Assembly: GCF_019924925.1 (NCBI RefSeq) | Contig: NC_067237.1 | Span: 6,187,001 to 6,251,000 of the forward strand | Reading direction: 5' to 3' | DNA length: 64,000 nt | Source: Ctenopharyngodon idella | Lineage: Eukaryota; Chordata; Actinopteri; Cypriniformes; Xenocyprididae | Shown: positions 33,131 to 44,560 of the stretch, one piece after another | Position numbering within the stretch: the first letter of the stretch is position 1 | Layout: every line of letters begins with the position of its first letter | Program-made: the position numbers and the translations under genes | The notes under the pieces: model-generated | Told to the model about the DNA's origin: nothing | Databases searched by the model: none | What the model saw: only the letters and a program-made list of their open reading frames with translations

Positions 33131-33817
33131 GGTTACACTTTATTTCGATAGTCCACTTTAGATATTCTACTAACAATAAGTAACTTTGCAACTTAATGTC
33201 AACTAACTTTCAGTAATTTGCAACTACATTTGCAACTAATACTCCCGTAAGAGTATTAGTAGACTGTTAGGGGTTGTATAAGTTGACTTGTACTTGCAAA
33301 GTTACTTATAGTCAGTAGAATGTCTGTTGGGGGACTGTCAAAATAAAGTGTTAGTAGATAGTAAGCAGACAATCGGTCACACTTTATATTAGGTGTCTTT
33401 AATTACTATGTACTTCAAAAAAGTACAGTGTACTTATTGTGTTCAGAATGTATTCCAAAACACTTTTGCTGCTATTGATGTGGGATACGGGTAAGGTTAG
33501 GGACAGGTTTGGTGGTATGGGTAGGTTTAAGGGTGGGTTAAGGTGTAAGGGAAGGGTCAATAGTTTAATTATAGATGTAATTACAGTTGTATTACATTGT
33601 AGTTAATGTATAACTACAATGTAATAACATGTATGTACACAATTAGAGCACTGTATCAAATTATCAATTTAAATGTTAGTACACAGTAGTTAATGACACT
33701 TAATAGAAAGTGGGATCGAAAATCTACTAATACTCTACTGACTGTTGACATGTAGTTGCAAAGTTACTTGTAGTTAGTAGAATGTCTAAAGAGTACTATC
33801 GATATAAAGAGTTGTCC
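33131..33817. mobile_element. MITE A with GGTTACACTTTATTTCGATAG ends, host of MITE B
   Basis: The left end GGTTACACTTTATTTCGATA pairs with the right end, which reverse-complements to GGACAACTCTTTATATCGAT. Both continue into TAGACATTCTACTAAC and GTAACTTTGCAAC words. The same words recur internally in the other direction (TTGCAAAGTTACTTATAGTC at 33,294-33,316; AATAAAGTGTTA near 33,342), so the body is a nest of inverted sub-repeats. MITE B (33,375-33,717) interrupts it after CAGACAATC. Non-coding. Confidence 0.75.
33375..33717. mobile_element. MITE B with CACACTTTATATTAGGTGTC ends
   Basis: The left end GGTCACACTTTATATTAGGT and the right end, reverse-complemented GATCCCACTTTCTATTAAGT, pair for about 40 bases through TAATTACTATGTACT and TTAACTACTGTGTACT. 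Inside are AAGGTTAGGG/GGTAGGTTTAAGGGTGGG runs and an inverted pair ATTACATTGTAGTT / AACTACAATGTAAT at 33,591-33,625. This copy is intact and serves as the empty-site reference for the Tc1 insertion at 57,990. Confidence 0.82.
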
Positions 33818-33834
33818 TTTTGCTTTATTGGTAC

Positions 33835-33840
<6 letters not shown>

Positions 33841-33870
<30 letters not shown>
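33841..33870. repeat. Poly-A tract
   Basis: About 30 A residues, just right of MITE A. No upstream retroelement is recognisable. Confidence 0.9.
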
Positions 33871-33872
<2 letters not shown>

Positions 33873-35179
33873 ATTTACATATTCCATTTGGCAATTTAGC
33901 GAAAAGCAGTAGAAAACATGCCTTTTTCATTTTAACTAGATTTTTCTGTTTTATCTACTTGGCTACAATGCTAATTGGTTGAAATGATGCTTCCTCTCAT
34001 TTAAGAAAAAAAATAAAAAGAAAGAAAAAAAATCAAAACAAATGCACATGCACTGCAATATGCAATAAATATCACCAAAGCTGAAAAATCTAATTCTCCA
34101 AACACAATTGCTCACTTCAACTCTTGGAATAACGTAAGTACGATGTTTGGATGGGGACACCGGTGCTGTGCTGTCACATGCATGCAATCCCAGTGATGAT
34201 GTGCCGGTGAACCCTCAGGCTGTGAAAGGGCTCCTCTACTTTCTCTCACTCGCTTTTGATTTTGTGTGACAGAGGGGCGACCTTATCTGGACAGGCTGTG
34301 TTAAAGAGTCTCTCGCTTTGATGTGTTATTTTTGAACGGTCTAACAAGCGCGTGGCAGGTGCGGATCTGAAAGCTGGAGGGACAGTAATGAGAGGCTCTC
34401 TGGTGCAGGAGGAAGTCAAATAGCAGGCTGTGAGGTGGGGCAGGGCTGGATCTCTGACAGCGAGATGTGAGGCAAGACAAAGACACTGATGTTGGGAAAG
34501 TGAATATTTATACATGGTGTTTTCAGACTTCACATCAAGTCAACGTGAAACACTGTTCTCAACCCATTTTACTTACATATGTGACATATTTCAGTGAAAC
34601 GGGGTATTCAGTGAGGAAAAATGTAGAGCAGGACTTGAATTTATGCATAAGGAATTCATTGGATCAGTGTTATTTTATTTTAATATTATTTATATACTAG
34701 TTTTTATTAATATTTTGAATTTGTTTTTATTTTTATATTTTTAGTTTTCATTTTTATGTGCTCTTTATGTGCTCTTGTCATTTTTTATTAGATTTTATTT
34801 ATTTCCAGTACTTTTGGTGTTTCAACTTTGTTATTTCATTTAGCTGCCAAGACCACATTTCCAATTTTCATTTAAAGTTTTTCTATTGATTTTTCATTTT
34901 ATTTTATTTTCAGCTTTATTTCAATTTACAAAATGTTTTAGTAGTAATTAACGATAATAACCCTGGATTAGATCATGAAAAGTATGTGTAACGTAGCAGA
35001 ATGGAGAAGTTAATAGGGTCCATTTTTATTTCATGTTGACCTTAATAATTTAAAAAAAAAATAAAAAAAACATAGAGTTTCAAATTTATAATGTTATATT
35101 AACACTTTACATCAAAGTTCAATTTGTTAACGGGTAATGCATCAGGTTTCAACAACTAACAATTAACACTCTGCAGTAT
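33871..35179. other. Spacer with a GC-richer patch
   Basis: 34,190-34,490 is GC-richer, with open frames on the minus strand but no domain or splice evidence. 34,660-34,950 is T-rich. No gene is claimed. Confidence 0.4.
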
Positions 35180-35517
35180 TTAAAGGGTTAGTTCACCCAA
35201 AAATGAAAATTCTGTCATCATTTACTCACCCTTATATTGTTCTAAAACTGTATGGGTTTCTTTCTTCTGTTGAACTACAAAGAAGATATTTTGAAGAATG
35301 TTGGTAACCAGACAGTTGACGGTAACCACTGACTTCCATAGTAGAAAATAAAAAAATACTATGGATGTCAATGGCTACTGTCAGCTGTCTGGTTACCAAC
35401 ATTCTTCAAAATATCTTCTTTTGTGTTCAACAGAAGAAATAAACTCATAAAGGTTTGGAGAAACATAAGGGTGAGTAAATGACAGAATTTTCATTTTTGG
35501 GTGAACTATCCCTTTAA
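35180..35517. mobile_element. F1 MITE, long-hairpin subfamily
   Basis: It begins TTAAAGGGTTAGTTCACCC and ends GGGTGAACTATCCCTTTAA, with TTAA at both edges. The arms fold back over most of the length: AGAAGATATTTTGAAGAATG with TTGGTAACCAGACAG on the left, CTGTCTGGTTACCAACATTC with TTCAAAATATCTTCT on the right. It is one of the cleanest F1 copies, 338 bp and non-coding. Confidence 0.92.
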
Positions 35518-38071
35518 GTTGTATAAATGAGGTTATATATTATGAACAAACATGAATTAACAATGAACAATAGAGTATTTATAAATGCTGTAAAAGTTGT
35601 CACTATTACTTCATGATACTAAATGAATTAACTAACGTTAACAAACAAAGTGGTAGTTACGCATGGGCCTGTCAAAGGTTTTAATGCTGAGGAATATCTC
35701 AAAATGGAACAAAAGCTTTCTTCTCATGGAGAAAGATTTGAAGATATTTTTGGAATTAATGATGACAGCTTTTACCATGATGACTTAAAGGCTCTGTAAT
35801 CTGTTGATAATTTGGTAGGTCTCACAAGGAATTGACTGATTGAAGGAGCCATTTCTTCAAAGCTCTGAATAGACGCTCACAACAGCACGCAAAGGGCTAA
35901 TAGCTCTATTTGTAGGTAAATAGCAGTTTTGCCAAAGCAGGAATACAAACGTACATACATTTTCCCCTGAGATATAGAACAATGGAAATAAATTTCCTCA
36001 GGCTGTGTGTGTGTGTTGTACACACACTTGTGTCCCAGAAAACAGGCCTTACATTGGGATTCAAGTTATTCCTGTCACATGCATTTGGGTTAATAGTTGG
36101 AATATTTGTACTGTTTGGAACAAATGGGTTCAAACTGACAAAAATTGTTTAGAATTCCACACCATTATATGTTTTTGACCTCTCTCACCATTTATGGAAC
36201 TTCATGATATTTATTTATAGTCTGCACTATGTGTTTGGAATCTCATTTTACTGAATTAAAAATGCTGCATTCAAATTTTCTTAAAAAAAAAAAAAAAAGT
36301 ATGCTTGTTAAAAAAAACACCCACAGATGGTTTCTAGCTGATCCAAACTTGTAATTATCTGGTCCAGGCTGTTTTGGCTGAGCAACTACATCATTTTGGT
36401 CCAGTAACAACCAGCTACCATGTTCCACAAACAACTTTAACTACCTTGTGATTTGGTTTTTCAACCAGGTTTGTTCATATGTGATCCTTCAGAAGATTCT
36501 TGAAGAGTTTTCGGCATTTGTAAAACTTTTTTTAGAACCTTTGCACTATGATTTTCAATTGCCTAAGATTCGTAATTGGATTGAGATCTAGCAAGATTTG
36601 CCTTGTTGAACCTGGTCTTGGTGAAAGATGAAGTTTAATCTAAGTGTCAGGTTTTAAGCATCTCTTACAGCACTTCCCAGTATCGGCACCGGCCATCCTT
36701 TCTCTTCTGTTTTAACAAGAAGAGCAGTCTCAGCCGAAGCACAAAATGCCCTACAAAATGTTCAGTCCAGATACATAATAGATCAAGCCTGTCTGGGAAG
36801 TAATTTTGCTTATCTAGTCTGTTTGGGGGTTTTCATGGCCATTCGATCATTTCAGTGAGCTCTGAGTTGCATTAGCTGAAACAGAGCAATTCCAGCCGTA
36901 TGGACGTGACATTTGCAGTGAAAACGTGAAATGTAACTTCTCAGAGAATATACTAATTACCAGTAAAACAAACCATTTGTGTATAGAATCCTAAACCCCG
37001 GCAGACAAAGTGCAGCCATTAGAAAAATATCCCTCCAATTTATAAAAAAAAAACAAAAAACTTTTTTTGTAAGCATTCAATTTGTAGGAATTCAAAAATA
37101 GAAATAACAGCATAATTGTAGAAGGGTTATCTCTCCAAATAACATTTAATATTTAATTGTGTTTATTGACATTTTCATATTAATCAGGATAAAATTGTTA
37201 CATATGTGACAGTTCTGAAATTACCCAATTCTGAAATACAGAACTGGGTTGCACAATGAAACTAATTTAAATTGCAATGCGACCTTGCTTTATTCATGAT
37301 TTCAGTTAGCTTTGTAGTTAGTGACTGTAAATCAGTCAAACCGAATCTATAAGACAATACAATTCAAGTTAAAACTGGAATATGTGGTAAAACTAAAACA
37401 ATTACTTATTTAAATAAATGTATATCCCCTTCCCAAAAGTGTGAATCACATCACAGATCTAAATCAAGTTAAATGAACAGCAGCTGCAATAACAGCAGCA
37501 GCAGCAGCAGCAGCATAGCAGGTCTATTCCACTAAGACCAGTTGTCATGACAGAAAAGAGCAAGCATGGTGGTTTGTTATTCTCACTTTGATACTGACAT
37601 GTGATATGAAGTCTTTATAATGGTCCACATCCATAACAAATAATTTTGATTGTTATAAGCAAAGAAGGATGATCATTTAGCTATCACAGTTAACATGGAC
37701 TTGTTAACTTGTCATAGTTTTGTATAGAAAACTTTACAGATGTTGTGCATCACTGAAGTGCAGTGACTTTATAAATGCGGCTCTTATAAATCCAAATAGC
37801 ATTTCTGTTACAACAAACTGAGTGTAGGCCTATATATTTCTCATAAAAATATCCTTGTCTTTCTGGAAAATAACAAAATGAAAATAAAGAGTTCCTTTAT
37901 CTCTCTTGAAATGCCAGTCTAAAAATGTTATTTTAGTACTGGTGCACATCTTAGGCCTATGTGCTGAACAAATGATGCAATCTATTATAGCTCTTTAATA
38001 CAGGGAAATTTAGACCTAAATGCATTTCAAAGACATTTGCTCCTCTTCTTGTAATTTTTTTCATGGTATGA
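35518..38071. other. Spacer, partly repeat-poor
   Basis: Contains a (CAG)n run at 37,493-37,514 and A-runs at 36,284-36,298 and 37,046-37,062. At 36,310-36,440 are CCAG/TGGTC-rich words of a decayed repeat. 36,480-36,960 is repeat-free with mixed composition and might be conserved non-coding. Confidence 0.4.
37493..37514. repeat. (CAG)n microsatellite
   Basis: Seven CAG units. The surrounding frames are not open for long, so it is not read as a poly-Gln tract. Confidence 0.9.
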
Positions 38072-38126
38072 TTAAAGGCACAATATGTAAGATTTTTGGA
38101 TTAAAATATCCAAAAACCACTAGAAC

Positions 38127-38163
<37 letters not shown>

Positions 38164-38777
38164 TTTATTTTTATTTATTTATTTATTTATTTTTTTCCAT
38201 TATCCCAAATGTTTCCAAGAATGTTTAAATCCAGAGAAATAAGCAATTTTAACCAGGAAACCGTGCGTCACCTATTAATGACATCAAGCCATGTTACCCT
38301 CGGTTTCTGGTTTTATTTTGTAGAAACCATGGAAACAGCAAAGAGGCTTTAATATATTATGTGTTTTATCCTGTTTTCTTGAAATAATATCGATCTAGCT
38401 TACTGCAGTGTGCATTAAGCCGCCGCCGAGTGAACGCAGAGTAGCACTATAGCAACTTTCAATGCCCAAATTTATCTACATATCTACACTTATCAGCATA
38501 ATAAAAGTTCTACTGCTCCCGAGATGTGTGTCTCATTAGCAATCACTCCAGCTGCCTTGTTTCTGCTTACACAGCACTCGGCCCTGCTCTGCTTCATAGT
38601 AACGTTAATAATCTCATCCATGAACATGATTTCTGTCCCGCCCTGATTCTTTTCCATTGGTTGTAGACATGAAGACAACACCTCCCATGATTCCACAAAA
38701 TCAAGGCGTCATCAAGCTAAGCCTTTGTTTTGAATAAGCGACCTCTAGTGGCGAAAATTTACATAGTATGCCTTTAA
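38072..38777. mobile_element. F2 MITE (GGTGCAATATGTAA family), copy 1
   Basis: The left end TTAAAGGCACAATATGTAAG pairs with the right end, which reverse-complements to TTAAAGGCATACTATGTAAA. TTAA lies at both edges. The interior shares with copy 3 (42,456) the words ATCGATCTAGCTTACTGCAG, CTCTGCTTCATA, GTAACGTTAATAATC, CATGAACATGATTTCTGTCC and GCCTTTGTTTTGAATA. A (TA)n/(TTTA)n expansion occupies 38,131-38,190. Non-coding. Confidence 0.85.
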
Positions 38778-39799
38778 CATGCTGTGGAATTGGTCATTTC
38801 ACCTGCAGTACATGGCGATACATTACAATAAGGATCAGCTAATTGGCAAAACTAGACATTTTTGTCTAGCAGGCATTTGAAGTTCTGAAATGTAGCTATA
38901 ATCAGGTTTTTAAAAAACAGAACATTTGCTTTTTGTTCAGTAATATGTAACCACTGTTTTGCCCACTGCTTGTATCATTTTGAGTTACAATTTTTGGAAC
39001 ATTGCTACATGCCCTTCAGTTAATTTCTGTGCTTCTGTACTACCTAGTTTAATTGGTTAAAAGGTTTTTCCTCTACAATACTTAAACTTAGGGAGTTTTT
39101 ACTTGTCTTGCAACATTCGCCTTTGGCTTTCTCACTGGAATCTTTAAGCCATAATTAGGCATGATGTTCTCTAAAGCTTCTTTGAAACAATATGGAGACA
39201 TGCTACAAAAAACAAACAAACAAACAAACAAACAAACAAACAAAACACTTAATTGGCCTATGTATGAATTTAAAGCATGAAGTGTTGTATTCTTTGACAG
39301 TCATATATGTGTATTTACAGTTTAGATGTGCAAGGACAATTAGCTAAAGAGCCAACAGTGATTTATAGGATAAAGTATTAAATTGTCAATAATTTTCTAG
39401 GAGTTGGTGATTGCTGGCAACACAAGTGACCGTGTTGGTGACAGGATGTGGGCGACTCTAAGAAAAGCTAAGAAAAGTTTAACTTGTTGCAAATGAGTAG
39501 CAACATAATTCAGCATCTAATAATTTTGAAGAAATTTGAAGAAAAAACTACTTTGAAGCATAGCACTGAACTGTTAAGCTTTTATATGTTTGTACCTGTA
39601 TGGATGTGATATCACTGTATTAGAACATTTCTATTCACAGTAACATTCAGGTCAGATTTTAAACCAACACACTTCCTCCGAATGGTGCATTATGGTGACA
39701 CTAGTAAGAATTCCTCACTAAATTAACACCTCAGAGGGTTCCTTTGCTTCTTGTGGGGAATGAAAAAAAAAAAAAAAAAATTCTCTCACATCCTTTCCT
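38778..39799. other. Spacer with an (AAAC)n array
   Basis: AT-rich DNA with (AAAC)n at 39,206-39,245 and poly-A at 39,763-39,780. No gene. Confidence 0.6.
39206..39245. repeat. (AAAC)n microsatellite
   Basis: About nine perfect tetranucleotide units. Confidence 0.92.
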
Positions 39800-39841
39800 C
39801 AGTGATTGGCCGAGGCATCCTTCTCTGTCTTCTGCTCCGCA

Positions 39842-39990
39842 GGGGCCAACAGAGGTCCCAAAGCCCAGGCTGAGTGCAGCTGTTGTGGGGACCACAAAAG
39901 CAGAACCTCTGTACGTCAGCTTCACGGGCTCCCTGCGGCTTTGTGGACGTGACAGATGCCAGAATCATTCCAGCTGTATTTTCAAGACAG
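39842..39990 (+). other. Candidate exon, GC-rich, function unknown
   Basis: TCTGTCTTCTGCTCCGCAG is a strong splice-acceptor context ending at 39,842. It is followed by a GC-richer block open in one + frame from 39,744 to 40,079, which includes residues RLCGRDRCQNHSSC. A possible donor is CAAGACAG|GTTTCC near 39,991, which is weak. The opposite strand is also open (39,786-40,085), so open frames here may simply reflect composition. I recognise no domain. It could equally be conserved non-coding DNA. Confidence 0.2.
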
Positions 39991-40104
39991 GTTTCCTGCA
40001 GGATAGTGGCTTTTGCCCATTTCTGATTGCTCCCGGCTGGGCTAATAGTAACTCTCACATGTTTTTGGCTCTGTTGTGAGGACATGTTGGTAATAATAAG
40101 CTGT

Positions 40105-40160
40105 TGTGTTGTGCTTCAGATGTTCTGTCATCTGTGTTGTGCTTCAGATGTTCTGTCACC
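40105..40160. repeat. Tandem duplication, 2 x 28 bp
   Basis: TGTGTTGTGCTTCAGATG and the bases after it up to TCTGTCA(T/C)C occur twice in direct succession, with one difference near the end. Confidence 0.92.
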
Positions 40161-40193
40161 TGTCAGTCCTATCAGGAACATAGGACTGACAGG
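40159..40193. repeat. Perfect 14-bp hairpin
   Basis: CCTGTCAGTCCTAT (40,159-40,172) pairs exactly with ATAGGACTGACAGG (40,180-40,193) around a CAGGAAC loop, immediately after the 28-bp tandem repeat. Confidence 0.88.
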
Positions 40194-41039
40194 ATTATGA
40201 AATATAATTGTTGTGTAAATAATTGCTATTAATGATTTAATTCTGTTTTATTGTCTTTCATGTCTGTTACAGATCTTTCACAGGAAATAATGAAATAATA
40301 AAATATTTTATTTAAAATAATAATGAATTAATAATAATAATAATAATTTGTATTATTAATAATTAATAATAATCTGGTAATTTCAGGATATAACTTGCAC
40401 AATTATGGACACGTTTTTAAAGGGCGAAATTTAAATATTTCTACTGAGTTAGAACTCTATTCTTAGTTAAATTAAAAAGTACTCTAATTAGATCACCGCA
40501 GGTAAAACCACACATTGCACCTCACTACATGGTAACAAGTAAAAAAAAAAAATATATATCTAGAATGGCTTTATGGTATTTAGTCTATAAACACATTTAA
40601 AATAAATACAGATGCACAAAACTGCAAGTTTATGACAAAGAAATTGTGTGTAATTTGGCCTTTATTACTCATTTAATAAATCTCTACATTAAAAATGAAA
40701 TAAAATTATATATTAACCTACATTTCTGACAAAATACCATGGTTACAGTTAGTGTTACCACAGTAAATATGATAAAAGTTGTTGAATTGTTGATTGAAAA
40801 GTATTGTAACTGGATCGGCTCAATGTTTCTCCTGATTTGCACATTAGTGTTGTTGATTAAATCAGCGCTGTTTCAGCTGGCTTTAAACTGAATTAAATCA
40901 TAGACAGATTTGCAGCTTGAACTCAAACACTTCTCACTGACTGTTTAGTGGTCGTGTGGTCGTGTGATCACTCAGCAAGTAAACACATTTGTGAGCTCGT
41001 GAGTCACGCAGTGCGCACAAGTAGCGCTGTTTCGTTCCC
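40194..41039. other. AT-rich spacer
   Basis: Contains (AAT)n at 40,320-40,350 and a TGGTTACAGTTAGTGTTACC patch at 40,741-40,760 that may be repeat-derived. No gene. Confidence 0.5.
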
Positions 41040-41208
41040 TGGCCTAAAATCTAGTACTGCCACCTTGTGTTGACATTGTGAAACTGCATGATTTGTAAAT
41101 TATGCATGGCGGGCCACATATTATATATTTTAATAGACAAGCTGTGGGACGTTTGAAATTCATCCCCGGGCCGCATTTGGCCCGCGGGCCGTAGTTTGGA
41201 CACCCCTG
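41040..41208 (-). mobile_element. hAT-like element end (CAGGGGTGTCCAAACT)
   Basis: On the minus strand, 41,208 leftward reads CAGGGGTGTCCAAACTACGG then GCCCGCGGGCC, a classic hAT-type terminus followed by its GC-rich subterminal palindrome. The opposite terminus was not found, so the left limit is a guess. There is no transposase frame. It is probably a truncated non-autonomous copy. Confidence 0.55.
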
Positions 41209-41639
41209 TTCTAAACACTCACTAAACAATTTTTGTCATCTGTCACTTTAAATGTTCAAGCTCTTTAAAGAAAGATGGATTCTGATTGGCTGTCAATGTT
41301 TTTATCGTTCAACAGCTTGGAAAAATCATTCTGAAAGTGATTCTAATTAAATCGTGTCTCTGCTGTTAATATTATAGTTGTGGTGTGGGCTCTGCTGTTC
41401 TTTTATATTTAGAATGATTTTTAGAACTATATCTTTATCGTTATAGTCATCGTCCTTGGTGTGAACATTCCTTTACACTGAAGGAGGGTCCAGAGCCATA
41501 TCTACAGGCCAGAATATCTAACCTAGGGAATTTTTTTTTTTTTTTTTTTGCAAAATATAGGGGCACATGCAAAACATCAAAAATTTATCTATGTACAATT
41601 TGATGCAGATTCCTGTTTAAATGAACACCAGATGGCAGT
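41209..41639. other. Spacer, nothing recognised
   Basis: Poly-T at 41,530-41,549. AACACCAGATGGCAGTTT at 41,616-41,633 resembles a CTCF site (14 of 15 core positions by eye). No gene. Confidence 0.4.
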
Positions 41640-42400
41640 TTAGTGGTTAAGTGTAGGTGGTATGTATTTAAAAGCATTACCCTTAGTTCCACTCACTGGA
41701 CATTTTATTTCCGAATTACCACACTATGTTTATTTCCGAATTGCCACACTATGTTCAAAAACCAACGTAATAAAATGCCAGATTCACATTTAAAGGTGCA
41801 ATAGGTGAGTTTCATGCTATGCAAAGTTTATGTAGACAGACGTTAGTCACAGCAACCACCTTTTACAGTTCCTACCGAATCAAAACAATAATTAAGACAA
41901 AATAAGGGTTGTAATTAATTATTACATTACAATTAAGTTATTGTTGTAATTAATTATTACAATTAAGAGATGTAATTAAGAGATGGCAACCCATGACGTT
42001 CTAACCAGAACTGTTCACGTCCTCAGACTCGGAATTATGCGTTTTTATGAAAACAGTATCAGCACCGAAATGAATCTGCAGCAGTCAAGCAGGTAAAGGC
42101 TCTCTAAGTTGTTTACGTTCATTATTATTGTAATGTTATGTGCTTTGAGACATGAGGAATTTTAAAGCTATCTTATATGTGTGTTCATGTGTTTTGGAGG
42201 AGGGCATGGCTTTGGAGAGTGCCCTGAAGGGAGGGTGTGATGTTATGATTTGAAAGCTAGCTCGCTAATGCTAGCCTCTCTGAAAATGCCCTATTGCACC
42301 TTTAATGGCTTTGAAGAAAACTGAATGTGCTTTTAGCGCCACACACTGGACAATCATTTTGAAAGTGTTATGAAATGTGCAAGAAGCAACATAACACGTC
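41640..42400 (-). repeat. Family X repeat, copy split by an F2 MITE
   Basis: Reading the minus strand, 42,400-42,306 and 41,793-41,640 align in order with the copy at 1,279-1,475. The F2 element sits between the blocks CAGTTTTCTTCAAAGCC and ATGTGAATCTGGC. At the join the uninterrupted copy has TGAA where this copy has TTAA on both sides of the insert. This copy also carries a private 25-bp tandem duplication (41,705-41,754, TTATTTCCGAATT.CCACAC). Confidence 0.72.
41790..42305. mobile_element. F2-related MITE, copy 2, inserted in family X
   Basis: The left end TTAAAGGTGCAATAGGTGAG and the right end, reverse-complemented TTAAAGGTGCAATAGGGCAT, are inverted, with TTAA on both sides. The interior differs from copies 1 and 3 and includes repeated TTGTAATTAATTATTAC words at 41,909-41,965 and an AGCTAGCTCGCTAATGCTAG palindromic stretch near 42,256. 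Family X sequence on both sides fixes the borders. Non-coding. Confidence 0.85.
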
Positions 42401-42455
42401 AACACAGGCACATTTTTTCCCCCCAATGAGCCTTGGTTTAGAATATCATAGAGAC

Positions 42456-43485
42456 TGAAAGGTGCAATATGTAAGAATTTTGCAGTAAAATATCCAAAAC
42501 CACTAGGCCAGTGTTATATATTTTGTTCACTTGAGTACTTACAATTTCCAGCTATTTGTAAATCTTGAGAAAATTATCATTTTAACCAAGGTTCCGGGAC
42601 GTGTGAGAAGTTGCCTGTCAGTTGTGTCATACCCGCGTTATCCTCAGTTTCCGGTTTTATTTTGTAGAAACCATAGAAACACCAAAGACGCTTTAATATA
42701 TTACATGTTTTAATAGACAAGGGAACAACTGTTTTGATATATTTATAGAAAGAAAACTAATTATTATTATATAGCTCAATACATTTAGTCTCATTGTTTA
42801 AATCTAATTTTCTTGATTTTTTTGCGAGTACCATGCTTTACCATGCCTCAGAGAAAAACACTATTTTGTCAAGTAGCTAAAATAGCATAATCAGATGCAG
42901 CTTTATTTTTAGTAACAGTAATACAGAATTTTCTCCATCATACAGTACGTTTTAAAATTAATTCCATGCCATTTATCAACACAAGCCATCCAGCATTTAA
43001 TATGATATTCTAAAATCGATCTAGCTTACTGCAGTGTGCAACAGTGTCTCACAGCAGCCGCTGAGCGAATGCACAGAGTAACGTTATAACATTATTTTCA
43101 ACACACTCAGATATATCTCATATAATAATAAGAGCTGCATTACCTCATACTCATGACCGGAAAAGCGGAAGCAGCGCCGGCGACTGCGGCATAATAAAAG
43201 TTCTGCTGCTCACGGCGTGTGTTGCGCAATCGCTCCAGCGGCCTTGTTCAGCTCCCACAACACTCTGTCCTGCTCTGCTTCATACTACAGTAACGTTAAT
43301 AATCGCATCCATGAACATGATTTCTGTCCGAGCCCTATCCCGATTATTTTCCACCGGCTGTGAGGTGAAGACCACATGTCCCAAGATTCCACGCTCAAAC
43401 TTGGAGTCATCAAGCTACGCCTTTGTTTTGAATAGGCCTCTAGCGACCTCTAGCGGACAGAAAATTTTACATATTGCACCTTTAA
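42456..43485. mobile_element. F2 MITE, copy 3, largest
   Basis: The left end GAAAGGTGCAATATGTAAGA pairs with the right end, which reverse-complements to TTAAAGGTGCAATATGTAAA. TTAA is kept on the right and changed to TGAA on the left. It shares most of its interior with copy 1, including the GATTATTTTCCACCGGCTGTG to GATTCTTTTCCATTGGTTGT block, but adds about 300 bp in the middle. It contains several CpG-rich stretches near 43,155-43,250. Non-coding. Confidence 0.85.
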
Positions 43486-44560
43486 GTCCCTGGCAACCAC
43501 GTAACAACACTCTAAATACCTCTTAGGACATCTTGGCAACTACATAGCAAAGCCCTGACAACCATTCCCAACTCACAAGCTTCAATGATCACGTTATCTC
43601 AAATAATCACGACAGGCCTAGATGGAACATTCGTCTTCTACTGGAGGGCACAGAAAACAAAATAATGCTTTTTGCTGCCGCACGAGCACAAAAATAACTC
43701 TGTTAGAGCATGCACCGATTCAAGTGGATGCCATGTGGCTTCTTTAACCTCGTATAGCGAGGCAGATATTTGTTGCACTCTCGCTCGCTCGTGTTGCCTC
43801 GGGATTAGAAGAGATCAGAAAGGCACGGAGTGTGACAATGAAATCCTCACATTCTCATGTAGCCATGTCAGAGCATCACACTGTCTTTATAAGAGACAGG
43901 CTTTCTTCATATTCTGCTTTTGATTGGTCATAGCAGCATTGTTAGCTTTGCAAAATGGATTAGATGGATGTCATGGCCAGATCTTAATTGACTGGACTGA
44001 TGAAGGTTCTCACGGAATGCGAGATGGATCATTCAGACGGATTAAGGGAAACAATCTTGATTCATTGGAAACAACAGCACATTCAGGGAGGATGAAAAGG
44101 AATGAATCCACTTAAGCATGTAATCAGAGGTTTTGGTGCGTGTGTGTTTGTAAAAGTAAGCATTTAATGTGTTTGCCCACCACAATCATCAAAGTAATCA
44201 TTTTATTAGAGATGAAACCTTTTTTTTTTTTGTTTTCCCCTTGTGGTTGTTGTGTTTATTCATAATTGAAGTTACTGATTATTGTGAATCAAGGGACCTT
44301 ACATCCACTCCAGCAGGTGTAATCATTGACATTTGTGGTTCCTTGGGATGATTGTAAAGAAAGACAACGACAACAACAACAGCCATTCCTGATTTAATAT
44401 TATAATATCTTTAAAATTCTGTGTGCATGTTTTCTTTAACCTTTTAGAACTTGTAACTACTAGGAAATAAATAGTTTAAGGTGCATGTATGCTTGCACTT
44501 ATGATTGGTTGCCCTTATGCTATTGGTTTGTTAAACAGATGGTGACCATTCAGAGTTTAT
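43486..44560. other. Spacer, nothing recognised
   Basis: 43,640-44,110 is of mixed composition with several small open frames and no domain. Poly-T lies at 44,221-44,231. Possibly conserved non-coding; no gene is claimed. Confidence 0.4.

Noticed and set aside
37493..37514. (CAG)n as a poly-Gln coding tract
   Set aside because: No open frame of useful length surrounds it.
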